Below, one piece after another: positions 37,914 through 46,139 of a DNA stretch of 64,000 nucleotides. The stretch is taken from the NCBI GenBank assembly GCA_947168515.1, contig CAMVMF010000010.1:1-64000 (forward strand). Direction: 5' to 3'. Within the stretch, counting starts at the first letter, position 1; each line of letters opens with the position of its first letter. The notes beneath the pieces are model-generated. The model searched no databases and was not told the origin of the DNA. It saw only the letters and a program-made list of their open reading frames with translations. Made by a program: the position numbers and the translations under genes. Source of the stretch: an uncultured Bacteroidales bacterium (lineage in GTDB: Bacteria > Bacteroidota > Bacteroidia > Bacteroidales > P3).

Positions 37914-38402
37914 TTATTTCCCTTTCAACTTTTGCTTTAGTTGTTTTACTATTCTGTTATATCTCACCCGCAACGTTACCTCGCTTTCGCCGGTCAAGTC
38001 TGCTATGTCGTGGTAGCTTCTGTCCTCCAGACGTGCATTCACCAGCATCTGATCTTCAGCCTTCAGATGGGCGATGGCCTCATATAGGTCGTCCACCCTT
38101 CGGGACTTTTCTTCGGTGGCAGTCTCTGGTAGTTCAGCGTGCAATACAAGGTCGGGCCTGCGCTCCTTCTTCCTCAGTTGGTCTATAGCCGTATTCACCG
38201 CTATACGCCAGAGCCATGTACTTTCAGCACTTTCTTGCCTAAAGCTGTCCATGTGGGTCCATATCTCTATGGCAATGTCCTGGTAGAGGTCGCGTGCCAA
38301 CTCGACATCGCGGTGGCAGTAGGTCTGGCACACCTTCACTATCAGCCCCTTGTGGCGGAGCATCAGCTGGTCGAATCGTTTCTGCTTCTCTTTTTCGGAC
38401 AT
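37914..38402 (-). CDS. ECF-family RNA polymerase sigma factor
   Basis: 162 residues from the ATG at 38402 (MSEKEKQKRFDQLM). The reading frame extends 35 codons upstream but that part runs into the terminator of the tRNA. Region 2 is visible as LARDLYQDIAIEIW and STWLWRIAVNTAIDQLRKK, and region 4 as SYHDIADLTGESEVTLRVRYNR, a helix-turn-helix. It would direct transcription of its own operon (anti-sigma, lipoprotein, two outer-membrane proteins) and perhaps other genes in response to an envelope signal; that is inferred from the family. No membrane segment. Confidence 0.92.
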   Translation of the reverse strand: MSEKEKQKRFDQLMLRHKGLIVKVCQTYCHRDVELARDLYQDIAIEIWTHMDSFRQESAESTWLWRIAVNTAIDQLRKKERRPDLVLHAELPETATEEKSRRVDDLYEAIAHLKAEDQMLVNARLEDRSYHDIADLTGESEVTLRVRYNRIVKQLKQKLKGK

Positions 38403-38493
38403 TTTTTTGCGTTTTCTGTTTGGATTAGTCGTACGGAGGCGGCGATTTGTTACAGGACGAAAAATTTTTTTTCCATCGAGGGCGTAAAAAACA

Positions 38494-38526
38494 AAAAACC
38501 TCAACACTGATGCTGAGGTTTTTTTT
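38494..38526 (-). terminator. Terminator downstream of tRNA-Met
   Basis: Arms AACCTCA (38498-38504) and TGAGGTT (38515-38521) are flanked by A-runs on one side and T-runs on the other, so it can work on both strands. On the minus strand it lies just after the tRNA 3' end. Confidence 0.75.
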
Positions 38527-38534
38527 TGTTTTTG

Positions 38535-38608
38535 TAGCGGGAATCAGACTTGAACTGATGACCTCCGGGTTATGAATCCAGCGCTCTAACCAGCTGAGCT
38601 ATCCCGCC
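38535..38608 (-). tRNA. tRNA-Met (anticodon CAT)
   Basis: 74 nt on the minus strand. Acceptor arms GGCGGGA and TCCCGCT pair (first pair G-U). The D-arm is GCTC/GAGC, the anticodon loop TTCATAA has CAT at 38572-38574, and the T-arm is ATCAG TTCAAGT CTGAT. The CCA end is not encoded. The first pair is not the C-A mismatch of initiators, so it is an elongator tRNA-Met; an Ile tRNA with modified CAT cannot be excluded. A five-base anticodon stem with one A-C mismatch is seen. Confidence 0.92.
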
Positions 38609-38641
38609 ATTCGAGGGTGCTTCATTTCTCAAAAGCGGTTG

Positions 38642-38672
38642 CAAAAGTACGAACTTTTTGCGACATGACAAA
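38642..38672 (-). promoter_or_regulatory. Bacteroidota-type promoter of tRNA-Met
   Basis: On the minus strand TTTG (38669-38672), 19 bases, TACTTTTG (38642-38649). The predicted start is about 28 bases before the mature tRNA 5' end. Confidence 0.75.
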
Positions 38673-38752
38673 ATTTTTTTCAAAAATATTTTTTATCTAT
38701 ACTATAAATGAATTTTTTACGTTACTGCAAATAGTAACAAAAAATCTATAAA

Positions 38753-39856
38753 ATGAGTGAAGAAGACCCTAAATTATACAGCAATTTCGACTATGAATCA
38801 GCCTTGAGTGTGGCCGAAGGACAGAAACCTGCTGAAACTGTGAATCTTGCCTTGTTGGAGAAACTCCGCGCCAAGAAACGTACCGAACCTACCGTAGAGG
38901 AGCTGGTGTCGGGGGTGTTGCATGGCGACCGCATGCTGCTGAGCCGTGCCATCACACTGGTGGAGAGCTCTCTTTATGCCCATCAGAAAAAAGCACAGGA
39001 GGTCATCGAACGCTGTCTGCCGTATTCGGGCAAGTCGGTCCGACTGGGCATTACGGGTGTTCCCGGTGCTGGCAAGAGCACCACAATAGAGTCGTTAGGA
39101 AAATATCTCACCAGTCACAACCACAAGGTTGCGGTGCTGGCTATCGACCCCAGTAGCGAGCGCAGCCACGGCAGTATCCTTGGCGACAAGACCCGCATGG
39201 AGGAACTCAGCGTGGACCCCAATGCCTTTATCCGTCCCAGCCCCTCGGCAGGTTCGTTGGGGGGCGTGGCTCGCAAGACCCGCGAGATTATCATCCTCTG
39301 TGAGGCTGCCGGCTTCGACGTGGTCATCGTTGAGACCGTGGGTGTGGGACAGAGCGAGGTGGCGGCGCACTCCATGGTTGACTTCTTCTTGCTGCTGCAA
39401 CTGATGAATCAGGGCGACGAACTCCAGGGCATCAAGCGCGGCATCATGGAGATGGCCGACATGATTTCCATCAACAAGAGCGACCTCGACCCCGTACGCG
39501 CAGACCTCTCCGCTACGCAATACCGCAACGCCTTGCACCTCTTCCCCAAGCCCGAGTCGGGCTACGAGGTCAAGGTCACCACCTGCTCGGCCTATACCAA
39601 GGAGGGCCTTACCGAATTGTGGAACAACGTGATGGACTATGTCACCTTTACCAAGGCCAACGGCTATTTCTACAAGAAACGTCAGGCGCAAAACCTGCGC
39701 ATACTCAACGAGACCATCGACAACGGCTTGCGCGACCGCTTCTACAACGCCCCCGGCATGGATGCCCGCCTGGAGCAAATGAGCCAGTTGATTTTGGAGA
39801 ACAAAATCAGTGCCTATCAGGCTGCCGACCAGTTGCTCAACACCTCCCTCCAGTAG
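38753..39856 (+). CDS. meaB: Methylmalonyl-CoA mutase-associated GTPase MeaB
   Basis: 367 residues, normal family length. Walker A GVPGAGKST at about 102-110, the G3-type stretch ETVGVGQSE, and base-recognition NKSD at about 239-242 are all intact; the helical C-terminal dimerisation region is present. MeaB guards and reactivates the adenosylcobalamin enzyme methylmalonyl-CoA mutase, used by many Bacteroidales to make propionate through succinate. The mutase itself is not in this window. The next gene, hemW, starts eight bases after its stop, so the two are co-transcribed. Confidence 0.95.
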   Translation: MSEEDPKLYSNFDYESALSVAEGQKPAETVNLALLEKLRAKKRTEPTVEELVSGVLHGDRMLLSRAITLVESSLYAHQKKAQEVIERCLPYSGKSVRLGITGVPGAGKSTTIESLGKYLTSHNHKVAVLAIDPSSERSHGSILGDKTRMEELSVDPNAFIRPSPSAGSLGGVARKTREIIILCEAAGFDVVIVETVGVGQSEVAAHSMVDFFLLLQLMNQGDELQGIKRGIMEMADMISINKSDLDPVRADLSATQYRNALHLFPKPESGYEVKVTTCSAYTKEGLTELWNNVMDYVTFTKANGYFYKKRQAQNLRILNETIDNGLRDRFYNAPGMDARLEQMSQLILENKISAYQAADQLLNTSLQ

Positions 39857-39864
39857 TCTCTGCC

Positions 39865-40977
39865 GTGCTCTACCTGCACATACCCTTCTGCCACCGCAAG
39901 TGCACCTACTGCGCCTTCTACTCTGCCGTCACCTCTGGCAGCAAGCAGCCCTATGTCGATGCTCTCTGCCGCGAGTTGGAACTGCGCCGTGCCGAGCAGC
40001 CCCATCCCCTGCGTACCGTCTATTTCGGTGGCGGCACTCCGTCGCTCCTCTCCCTCGACCAGCTGCGTCAGCTGGTGGATACCATTGCCCGCTGTTTCGA
40101 CCTCTCGCAGCTGCAAGAGGTCACCCTTGAGGCCAACCCCGAGGACCTCACTCCGGTCTTTCTTCAAGGACTCATCGGGATGCATTTCTTCAACCGTCTC
40201 AGCATCGGGGTGCAGTCCTTCTTCGACGACGACCTGCACCTGCTCAACCGCCGCCACAGCGCCCAGCAGTCGCTCCAGGCCGTGCAGGCCGCTGCCGAGG
40301 CAGGCTTCGGCAACATCAGCCTCGACCTCATCTATGGCCTCCCCGGCCAAACCCTCGCCCGCTGGCAGGCCAACCTAGCCCAGCTCTCTGCCCTGCCCGT
40401 CAGCCACCTTTCGGCATACGCCCTCACCGTTGAGGAGGGCACCATCCTGCATCGACAAGTGGCCCAGGGACGCCTGCTCCCTGCCGACGAGGAGACGGTG
40501 CTGGCGCACTATCAGGCCCTGCTCCAATGGGCCTCGCAAGCAGGGTTTGAGCAATACGAAATATCCAACTTCTGCCGCCCAGGCTGCCGCTCGCGCCACA
40601 ACAGCCGCTACTGGGACCGCACGCCCTATCTGGGCGTGGGGGCTGCTGCCCACTCCTTCAGTGGCTGCTGCCGCCGTTGGAATGTGGCCGATGTCGGCCA
40701 GTACGTTGCCGCGGTGGGCAACCCGCCCCATGAGGAGGAACTCCTTACCCCCACCGATGCCTACAACGAGCTGGTCATGACCTCCTTGCGCACCGTAGAG
40801 GGCATAGCCAGAGAGCGTGTGGAGCCCCCCTTTCTCGACCATCTTTCGCGTGCCATTGCCCGTTTCGTGGCGGCAGGACTCATCCAGGAAACCCCCACCC
40901 ATTTTCGCCCCACCCCGGCAGGTCTGCTGCAGGCCGACGGCATGGCCGCCGACCTCATGGCTCCCCCCTCACGTTAG
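39865..40977 (+). CDS. hemW: Radical SAM haem chaperone HemW
   Basis: 370 residues from a GTG start at 39865. The reading frame is open far upstream, inside meaB, but no family sequence is found there, and the family N-terminus (LYLHIPFCHRKCTYC) begins right at this GTG. The radical-SAM cluster motif C-x3-C-x2-C is at residues 9-16. YFGGGTPSLL (about 53-62), LEANPED and GNISLDLIYGLPGQT follow, all HemW signatures, and the C-terminal winged-helix-like part is present. HemW-type proteins (once annotated as HemN-like) bind haem and deliver it to respiratory proteins. Confidence 0.92.
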   Translation: MLYLHIPFCHRKCTYCAFYSAVTSGSKQPYVDALCRELELRRAEQPHPLRTVYFGGGTPSLLSLDQLRQLVDTIARCFDLSQLQEVTLEANPEDLTPVFLQGLIGMHFFNRLSIGVQSFFDDDLHLLNRRHSAQQSLQAVQAAAEAGFGNISLDLIYGLPGQTLARWQANLAQLSALPVSHLSAYALTVEEGTILHRQVAQGRLLPADEETVLAHYQALLQWASQAGFEQYEISNFCRPGCRSRHNSRYWDRTPYLGVGAAAHSFSGCCRRWNVADVGQYVAAVGNPPHEEELLTPTDAYNELVMTSLRTVEGIARERVEPPFLDHLSRAIARFVAAGLIQETPTHFRPTPAGLLQADGMAADLMAPPSR

Positions 40978-41085
40978 CCACCCGCCCCTAAGCCCTTCTG
41001 CTGGCACATATATGAAAGACCGGGGCAGTGAAGATATCCCACTTACGTTAGTAGACCATTCTTCCTGAGCGTTGGCGATCGGGTG

Positions 41086-42189
41086 CTATTCTTTAACCTT
41101 GGGCAGACCGGCAATGTTGCCGCCGCAAGTGTCAAAGTGGGCACCCGTTACAGAACGGAGGCAGTTGGTGCGGCCGTTGAGGCGCAGGTAGCCCAAGAGG
41201 GCGAAGATGATGGCCTCTTTGTAATCTATGATGTTGTCTGGCGGGACGGTTATCTTGCAGCTGGGAATCTGTGCTTGCAGTCGGGCGATGAGGTATTTGT
41301 TTTTTGCACCGCCGCCGGTAACCAGCATCGTGCTGAGTCCGCGTCCTTTGATGGCGTTGGATACTTGGCGGGCTATGTGTTCGACGGTGGTGCAGAGGAG
41401 GTCTTTGACTTCAATCCCTTCGGCGTAGAGCATAGGTAAAAAGTTGGCTACAAACCATTCTTTGCCCAGCGTCTTGGGCAGCGGTTGGCGGTAGTAGTCG
41501 AGGGCATCCATCTGGTTGAGTATCCGTTCTATTATGTTTCCCTTCCGTGCCAGGAGTCCGTCGACGTCGTAGGCTTTGCCTACTAGTCGGGACAGATGGT
41601 TGAGGGCCATGTTGCAAGGGCAGATATCGTAAGCTTCGCGAAAAGGTGGTTTCGGCATGAAGTCGCCTTTGGTGTGTGCGGAGGCATTGGGGTCTGTTAC
41701 TTCGTACGAAATGTTGGCGATGCCGCCGAGGTTGAGGCAGGCATCGTAACGACCAAAGAGGAGTCTGTCGCCGATGGGCACCAGGGGAGCCCCTTGCCCT
41801 CCGAGGGCTACGTCGAGGTTGCGAAAATTGAACACTACAGGCAGTCCGGTTTCGGCGGCAATGGCATCGCCGTCGCCAATCTGGGTGGTGAGCCCTAGGT
41901 TGGGTTGGTGGAATATGGTGTGGCCGTGTGAGGCAATGGCATCGATGGGTCCGGGGTGGTCCTGGCGGAATTGGTTGACCATCTTGCCAAAATAATGTCC
42001 TAGCTCTACATTGACGAGGGCATATTCGTAGGCGGTGGCGTGCTCAAGAGTGGAGAGCCACTGGAGCCACTGGTCGTCGTAGGGGTAGGTTTCGGCGGCC
42101 AGCAGTTCGAACTGGGCGCCGTTGATGTCGCAGTAGGCAATGTCGAGTCCGTCGAGTGAGGTGCCGGACATAAGACCGAGGAGTTTCAT
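41086..42189 (-). CDS. anmK: Anhydro-N-acetylmuramic acid kinase AnmK
   Basis: 367 residues, full length. The start MKLLGLMSGTSLDGLD is the family signature and phosphate-binding loop. SHGHTIFHQP, QIGDGDAIA and GGQGAPLVPIGD, which surround the catalytic aspartate, are intact; LVTGGGAKNKYL lies in the C-terminal lobe. It opens the anhydro ring and phosphorylates anhydroMurNAc to MurNAc-6-phosphate in cell-wall recycling. It lies 15 bases after the SGNH-like gene, in one operon with an MBOAT acyltransferase. Confidence 0.95.
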   Translation of the reverse strand: MKLLGLMSGTSLDGLDIAYCDINGAQFELLAAETYPYDDQWLQWLSTLEHATAYEYALVNVELGHYFGKMVNQFRQDHPGPIDAIASHGHTIFHQPNLGLTTQIGDGDAIAAETGLPVVFNFRNLDVALGGQGAPLVPIGDRLLFGRYDACLNLGGIANISYEVTDPNASAHTKGDFMPKPPFREAYDICPCNMALNHLSRLVGKAYDVDGLLARKGNIIERILNQMDALDYYRQPLPKTLGKEWFVANFLPMLYAEGIEVKDLLCTTVEHIARQVSNAIKGRGLSTMLVTGGGAKNKYLIARLQAQIPSCKITVPPDNIIDYKEAIIFALLGYLRLNGRTNCLRSVTGAHFDTCGGNIAGLPKVKE

Positions 42190-42204
42190 GATGATTGCTG
42201 TTTT

Positions 42205-43137
42205 TTAATGAGAAAGGGAAAATGTGGTGGAGTCGGAAGTAAGATAGTCTAGGAGGTGGCGGTTATACATTTGGATGCCGGGTTTGTCGAGGTGGTTGCT
42301 GTTGAAAAAGTGTATGCTGTCCACCATGGGCAGTATCTCGTAGTGGTATGGGCCAAGGGCACTCATCTGTTCCTCGAACCACGCATGGTTGGTAAATGTC
42401 TTGCGCAGCTGATAGGCATCCTGTATTTCGACGAGGAGGTATGGAATGTTGCGGTCGCGTAGGAGTTGGAGACATTGTTTCAAGGCCTCGAGCTGCCGGG
42501 GGGCTATGGTGAGTGTGGTGCGTGGATAGCGTTTGCGGACAAACTCGTTGGTGTCCACCTCGCAGTAGCCTCCGGGTATGTAGCGGTAGTGGCGGATGAG
42601 GGTGTCCTCTTGGAATCGTTCTAGCCGGTGTTGTATCTTCTGATTGTATACGGCATAGAGCCATGTGTTGAGCACCTTCATGTTGTGAAGAGAGAAGGCC
42701 ATGCGGGTGGCCTGCCAGGTGAGAGGGGTGTTGCAGAGCAGGTTGACAGCACTCTCTACACCGTCGTTGCGCATTATGTCGGGGTGAACCTCAAAGATGA
42801 CCTGTTTGGGTTTGAGGCTGTCGAGATATTGGCTCAGGAGGACGTATGTCTGGATAGGCGTTTGGTTGGAGGAACCCAGGTTGAAGCAGGAATAGCCGGC
42901 TGCGGCATAGAAACGGGTGTCGAAGGTGCGGTAGCAATGCGACGAACCTAGGAAAAGGATGTCGACATCGTGGTAGTTGCGTATGTCCTTCACACGGCTG
43001 TTCAGGTGGCCTTCGTCGCCCATACGTATGGCCGCAGCGCGCACCCAACCCCGGTCGCCCAAGACCCATATCAGTAGCACGTAGCCTATGAGGGCTACGA
43101 AAAGGAACAACGAGAGTCGGCGGAGAAACTTTTTCAT
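42205..43137 (-). CDS. SGNH/AlgJ-like membrane-anchored protein, partner of the MBOAT
   Basis: 310 residues from the ATG at 43137 (MKKFLRRLSLFLFVALIGYVLLIWVLG), which gives an N-terminal membrane anchor; the frame open 30 codons upstream runs into the MBOAT gene. The exposed domain starts ILFLGSSHCYRTFD, the G-x-S-x block of SGNH hydrolase-like and DltD/AlgJ-like proteins. HLDKPGIQMYNRHLL near the C-terminus holds a candidate catalytic histidine. It lies five bases after the MBOAT stop. In such pairs the MBOAT moves an acyl group across the membrane and the SGNH partner places it on an exported polymer. The polymer is not identified. Confidence 0.82.
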   Translation of the reverse strand: MKKFLRRLSLFLFVALIGYVLLIWVLGDRGWVRAAAIRMGDEGHLNSRVKDIRNYHDVDILFLGSSHCYRTFDTRFYAAAGYSCFNLGSSNQTPIQTYVLLSQYLDSLKPKQVIFEVHPDIMRNDGVESAVNLLCNTPLTWQATRMAFSLHNMKVLNTWLYAVYNQKIQHRLERFQEDTLIRHYRYIPGGYCEVDTNEFVRKRYPRTTLTIAPRQLEALKQCLQLLRDRNIPYLLVEIQDAYQLRKTFTNHAWFEEQMSALGPYHYEILPMVDSIHFFNSNHLDKPGIQMYNRHLLDYLTSDSTTFSLSH

Positions 43138-43142
43138 GGGGC

Positions 43143-44582
43143 TTAGAATTGAAAATAGATAAAAGGCATCTCGTGGGTGACCATGAAGGCACCAATGAAA
43201 AAGAGGAGTACCACATAACCCGCCCAACGGAGCCAGCGGCTACGGGGCTGGCGGGCGAATTCGTGGGACTGGCAGCGGTTGCACCATTCCACCACAAGGA
43301 GGATGGCCACCGAAACGGCAATCACCCAAGCGTCGATGGGGGCCGTGATGTTGGGCGTGCCATCGAAGAGGTGGGAGAACATGTGCCCATAGTATTGAAA
43401 AGCATGCTGGATGCTGTCGGCACGGAAGAGTACCCATCCCATGGCTGCCAGGAAGAAGGTGAGGAGCATCTGGCCCAACTCGCCGAAAGTGGGCAGCAGG
43501 CGGCCTGCTGCAACCACATCGGTGTGGCGGCGGTTGCGGCCCAGCAGGATGAGCGGCAAGAAAAGGATGGCATGATAGGCTCCCCAGGCCACGAAGGTCC
43601 AGTTGGCCCCATGCCAGAGGCCACTGACGAGGAAGATGACAAAGGTGTTTAGCACCACACGCCATTGGGCCACACGGCTGCCGCCCATGGGGATGTAAAT
43701 GTAGTCTCTGAACCAGGTGGTCAGTGAGATGTGCCATCGACGCCAGAACTCGGCTATGTCGCGGCTGAAATATGGCACGTTGAAATTGCGGCGGAGCCGG
43801 ATGCCGAAGAGTTTGGCGCAACCAATGGCAATGTCGCTGTAGCCGGAGAAGTCGCCGTAGATTTGCAATGTGAACAGCACGGCGGCAAGGAGCAGCGTGG
43901 CCCCGTTGTACCAGTCGGGATGGGCAAAGATTTCGTCCACATAAAGGGCGCAGCTGTCTGCAATGACCATTTTCTTAAAGAACCCCCACAGCATCTGGCG
44001 CAGGCCGTCCACGGCAACGCCATAATCGAAATAACGCCGCCGCTCAAACTGCGGCAGCAGGCTGGTGGCCCGCTCGATGGGGCCGGCAACCAGCTGCGGG
44101 AAGAAGCTGACATAGGCCAGAAAGGCCACCACATTGCGCGACGGTGGCAGACTGCCCCGGTGGACATCGATGCTGTAGCTGAGGGCCTGGAAGGTGTAGA
44201 ACGAGATGCCCACAGGCAGGACGAGGTGCAGCAAAAGGCCGTCGGCATGGCCGTGGAGGAATGCATCGGCAAACGACTGAGCAAAGAAGTCGTAGTATTT
44301 GAAAAGACAGAGGATGAGCAGGTTGATTACTATGTTGCCCCACAGGGCCCATCGGCGGAGCTTGGGTGTGCGGTTGCTGTTGCCGATGACCAAACCGGAG
44401 AAGAAACTGCACAACGAGGTGAATGCAATCAGGAGTAGAAACCGCCAGTCCCACCAGCCGTAAAAAAGATAGGATGCTGCCACAACGAAGGCATTCTGCC
44501 AGCGCAACTGCCGCCGCAGGAGCCAATAGATGATGAACGTTATTGGCAGAAAGATAATGAATTCTATCGAATTGAACAGCAT
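43143..44582 (-). CDS. MBOAT family O-acyltransferase (AlgI/PatA-like)
   Basis: 479 residues from the ATG at 44582 (MLFNSIEFIIFLPITFIIYW). The open frame starts seven codons earlier, but a minus-strand TATCTTTG -7 box at 44593-44600 would put the transcript start after that codon, supporting the shorter form with a near-leaderless mRNA. About ten membrane segments are seen. Family motifs: FWRRWHISLTTWFRDYIYIP (about 280) and GLWHGANWTF with the catalytic His at about 322. AlgI/DltB/PatA-type enzymes pass acetyl groups to exported sugars. It opens an operon with an SGNH-like partner and anmK. Confidence 0.92.
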   Translation of the reverse strand: MLFNSIEFIIFLPITFIIYWLLRRQLRWQNAFVVAASYLFYGWWDWRFLLLIAFTSLCSFFSGLVIGNSNRTPKLRRWALWGNIVINLLILCLFKYYDFFAQSFADAFLHGHADGLLLHLVLPVGISFYTFQALSYSIDVHRGSLPPSRNVVAFLAYVSFFPQLVAGPIERATSLLPQFERRRYFDYGVAVDGLRQMLWGFFKKMVIADSCALYVDEIFAHPDWYNGATLLLAAVLFTLQIYGDFSGYSDIAIGCAKLFGIRLRRNFNVPYFSRDIAEFWRRWHISLTTWFRDYIYIPMGGSRVAQWRVVLNTFVIFLVSGLWHGANWTFVAWGAYHAILFLPLILLGRNRRHTDVVAAGRLLPTFGELGQMLLTFFLAAMGWVLFRADSIQHAFQYYGHMFSHLFDGTPNITAPIDAWVIAVSVAILLVVEWCNRCQSHEFARQPRSRWLRWAGYVVLLFFIGAFMVTHEMPFIYFQF

Positions 44583-44730
44583 AATGAATTTGCAAAGATA
44601 CATGTTTTTTTTGAAAAAGTAGTTTTACCGATAGAAAAAAGAATAATAGAAGAAGGCCTCCGCTGGAGGTCTTAGATAGCGAAACGGAGAAAGCTAGGTT
44701 TTCGAAAAGCCTAGAGCAGGGGGCGTTGCG

Positions 44731-44809
44731 GCTTGCAAATCCATATACTCAAATGGTCTGGCTTGCAAATCCGGACCCACGGCACGGCATGGAGCATCCG
44801 ATAGCACGG
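44731..44809 (+). repeat. Diverged terminal copy of the cassette-associated repeat
   Basis: It contains GGTCTGGCTTGCAAATCC, the ACGGCACGGCATGG block and GAGCATCCG, matching the repeats between the RHS cassettes with more changes. It marks the left end of the repeat-bounded region and sits directly against the broken ZIP-like gene. Confidence 0.65.
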
Positions 44810-45105
44810 AACTCCAGCCTCAAACTCCTCGACCTCCTTACGCCTTCCCGGCACAACATCACAGGTCTCGACATGGAGGAACGTCGCAACAACAGTTCCT
44901 CCGTCAACCGCATCCTGCTCTTCGTCATGGCTGTGACTATCCACAAGCTGCCCGCAGGCATGGCACCAGTGTCGGCTTCAATGCCGAAGAACTAAGCATC
45001 GGATGCGTTGAAATGACCCCCGAAACCCACGCCCGCAGCTATCAGAAACTGACCACCTACGCACTTCTCCTAGGCTTCATGGTGATGGTGTTCCTGGTGG
45101 AGTGA
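44810..45105 (+). pseudogene. C-terminal remnant of a ZIP-family metal transporter
   Basis: Two reading frames are needed. The first (to about 44995) gives VNRILLFVMAVTIHKLPAGM, like the ZIP transporter helix with its H-x-[LI]-P-E-G metal site, with E changed to A. The second (45001-45105) gives GCVEMTPETHARSYQKLTTY followed by LLLGFMVMVFLVE and a stop, like the C-terminal end of Bacteroidota ZIP proteins. The 5' half of the gene is absent and the repeat at 44731-44809 takes its place. Identification rests on short stretches recalled from the family. Confidence 0.5.
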
Positions 45106-45342
45106 GAAAAGGCCCTCTCTTCCCCGACTCCGACAGCTAAAAATCATTGTCTCCTATCTCAAATTTTGCATTGAAAATGATAGAAGTTATATTATGTTTG
45201 TACAATAGTTGTATTATGTTTGATAAATAAAATATAATACAAACATAATATAAATACGTCGTTAAAATTGCAATATCCAATCTATTATCAACGCGTTTTT
45301 TTTCGGTCCGGCGGCCCCCTTTTTTCGAGGTAATGGGATGGT

Positions 45343-45449
45343 GGGTGTCTCATAAGTAATCATTCTCTAATGAGAATTACTTAAATGAACCAAACATCAA
45401 ACTACTGGTTAAATGAAACAGGGGTGTCCTTGACTTTTGAGGCACCCCC
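45343..45449. mobile_element. MITE-like element with imperfect terminal inverted repeats
   Basis: The left end GGGTGTCTCATAAGTAA (45343-45359) and the reverse complement of the right end (GGGTGCCTCAAAAGTCAA) match at most positions. The element is 107 bp with no coding capacity. An internal hairpin (ATTCTC, TAAT, GAGAAT) lies at 45362-45377. The right end folds on itself (45421-45449) into the same hairpin seen after the dihaem gene. 45106-45342 before it is AT-rich with no gene that I can see. Whether it is a transposed element or a terminator relic is open. Confidence 0.45.
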
Positions 45450-45560
45450 AACGGCATGGGACATTCTATAGGTAGGGTCATTCACTGGGTTAAAGGTCCC
45501 GAACATCCGCCAGAACAGAAACTAGACCAACGGCACGGTGTCAAACATCCGCGGGGTCGG
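45449..45560 (+). repeat. Cassette-associated repeat, distal copy with two motif cores
   Basis: Two copies of the core GAACATCCGCNGGGTCGG are present in diverged form (45501-45518 and 45543-45560), with ACGGCACGG between them. It lies just downstream of the last toxin/immunity pair on the minus strand. Confidence 0.7.
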
Positions 45561-45590
45561 ATTCTTATTGATCCCAAGACTATCTCTCTC

Positions 45591-46139
45591 TCATTCTGGA
45601 CAAAGCCATTGATAAAGGTTGAAGGTGCTGTCTTTTTCTATCCATAATTTCTTATCACGATGATGATACTTGTAAGTTTGAATCATCAGTCTATCATCGA
45701 TATCTTCAATGAGAAAATATGCTTTTTCTTTTTCCAGTGCGGTCTTCCTTGAATACACACTCTGTGGGAATAGGACATTTACACTATCAGTTGTATGGGA
45801 ATAAACAAATAAGTCCTTATCCCCAACTCTGTAGTACATTGGAGGCATTCGGTTCAGATGATAATAAGGTGTTCCAATAAACGCATCACATGGAAACCTA
45901 CTTATTATTAATGTCATATAATGATTCGTGTCAATATCAAAAAGTGTAGCAGACAAACATGTTTCAAAGGTCTCACAAACATTGTCTCCAACACAGAAAT
46001 AGCCAGAAAAATCATTTGATGCTATAAATTCCTCTATAACAACCAGAACTTCTTCGTCTATTTTTCCTGAATCATCTTTGCATGAATAAATGGAAAAGAT
46101 GGACGATAATAGGAAGAACATAATAAGACTTTTTTTCAT
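45591..46139 (-). CDS. Lipoprotein, candidate immunity protein for the JAB-like tip
   Basis: 182 residues. The signal ends FSIYSCKDDSGK; Cys followed by K-D-D fits the surface-export signal of Bacteroidota lipoproteins. The mature part has four further cysteines in its first half (FCVGDNVCETFETC; RFPC) and no known domain. Its ATG shares one base with the stop of the upstream RHS cassette (TAATG, 46137-46141), so the two are translated together. That coupling is the main reason to propose immunity. AT-rich codon use differs from the nearby core genes. Confidence 0.75.
   Translation of the reverse strand: MKKSLIMFFLLSSIFSIYSCKDDSGKIDEEVLVVIEEFIASNDFSGYFCVGDNVCETFETCLSATLFDIDTNHYMTLIISRFPCDAFIGTPYYHLNRMPPMYYRVGDKDLFVYSHTTDSVNVLFPQSVYSRKTALEKEKAYFLIEDIDDRLMIQTYKYHHRDKKLWIEKDSTFNLYQWLCPE

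Noticed and set aside
38403-38507. 35-codon N-terminal extension of the ECF sigma factor
   Set aside because: The extension overlaps the tRNA terminator and does not resemble sigma region 2; ATG 38402 gives the usual length.
39619-39864. Extended N-terminus of HemW inside meaB
   Set aside because: The product of this stretch has no HemW similarity; the family N-terminus starts at the GTG at 39865.
44711-44961. Minus-strand frames of 70-77 residues at the array edge
   Set aside because: They are antisense to the ZIP-like remnant and the repeat, and are not related to any family.
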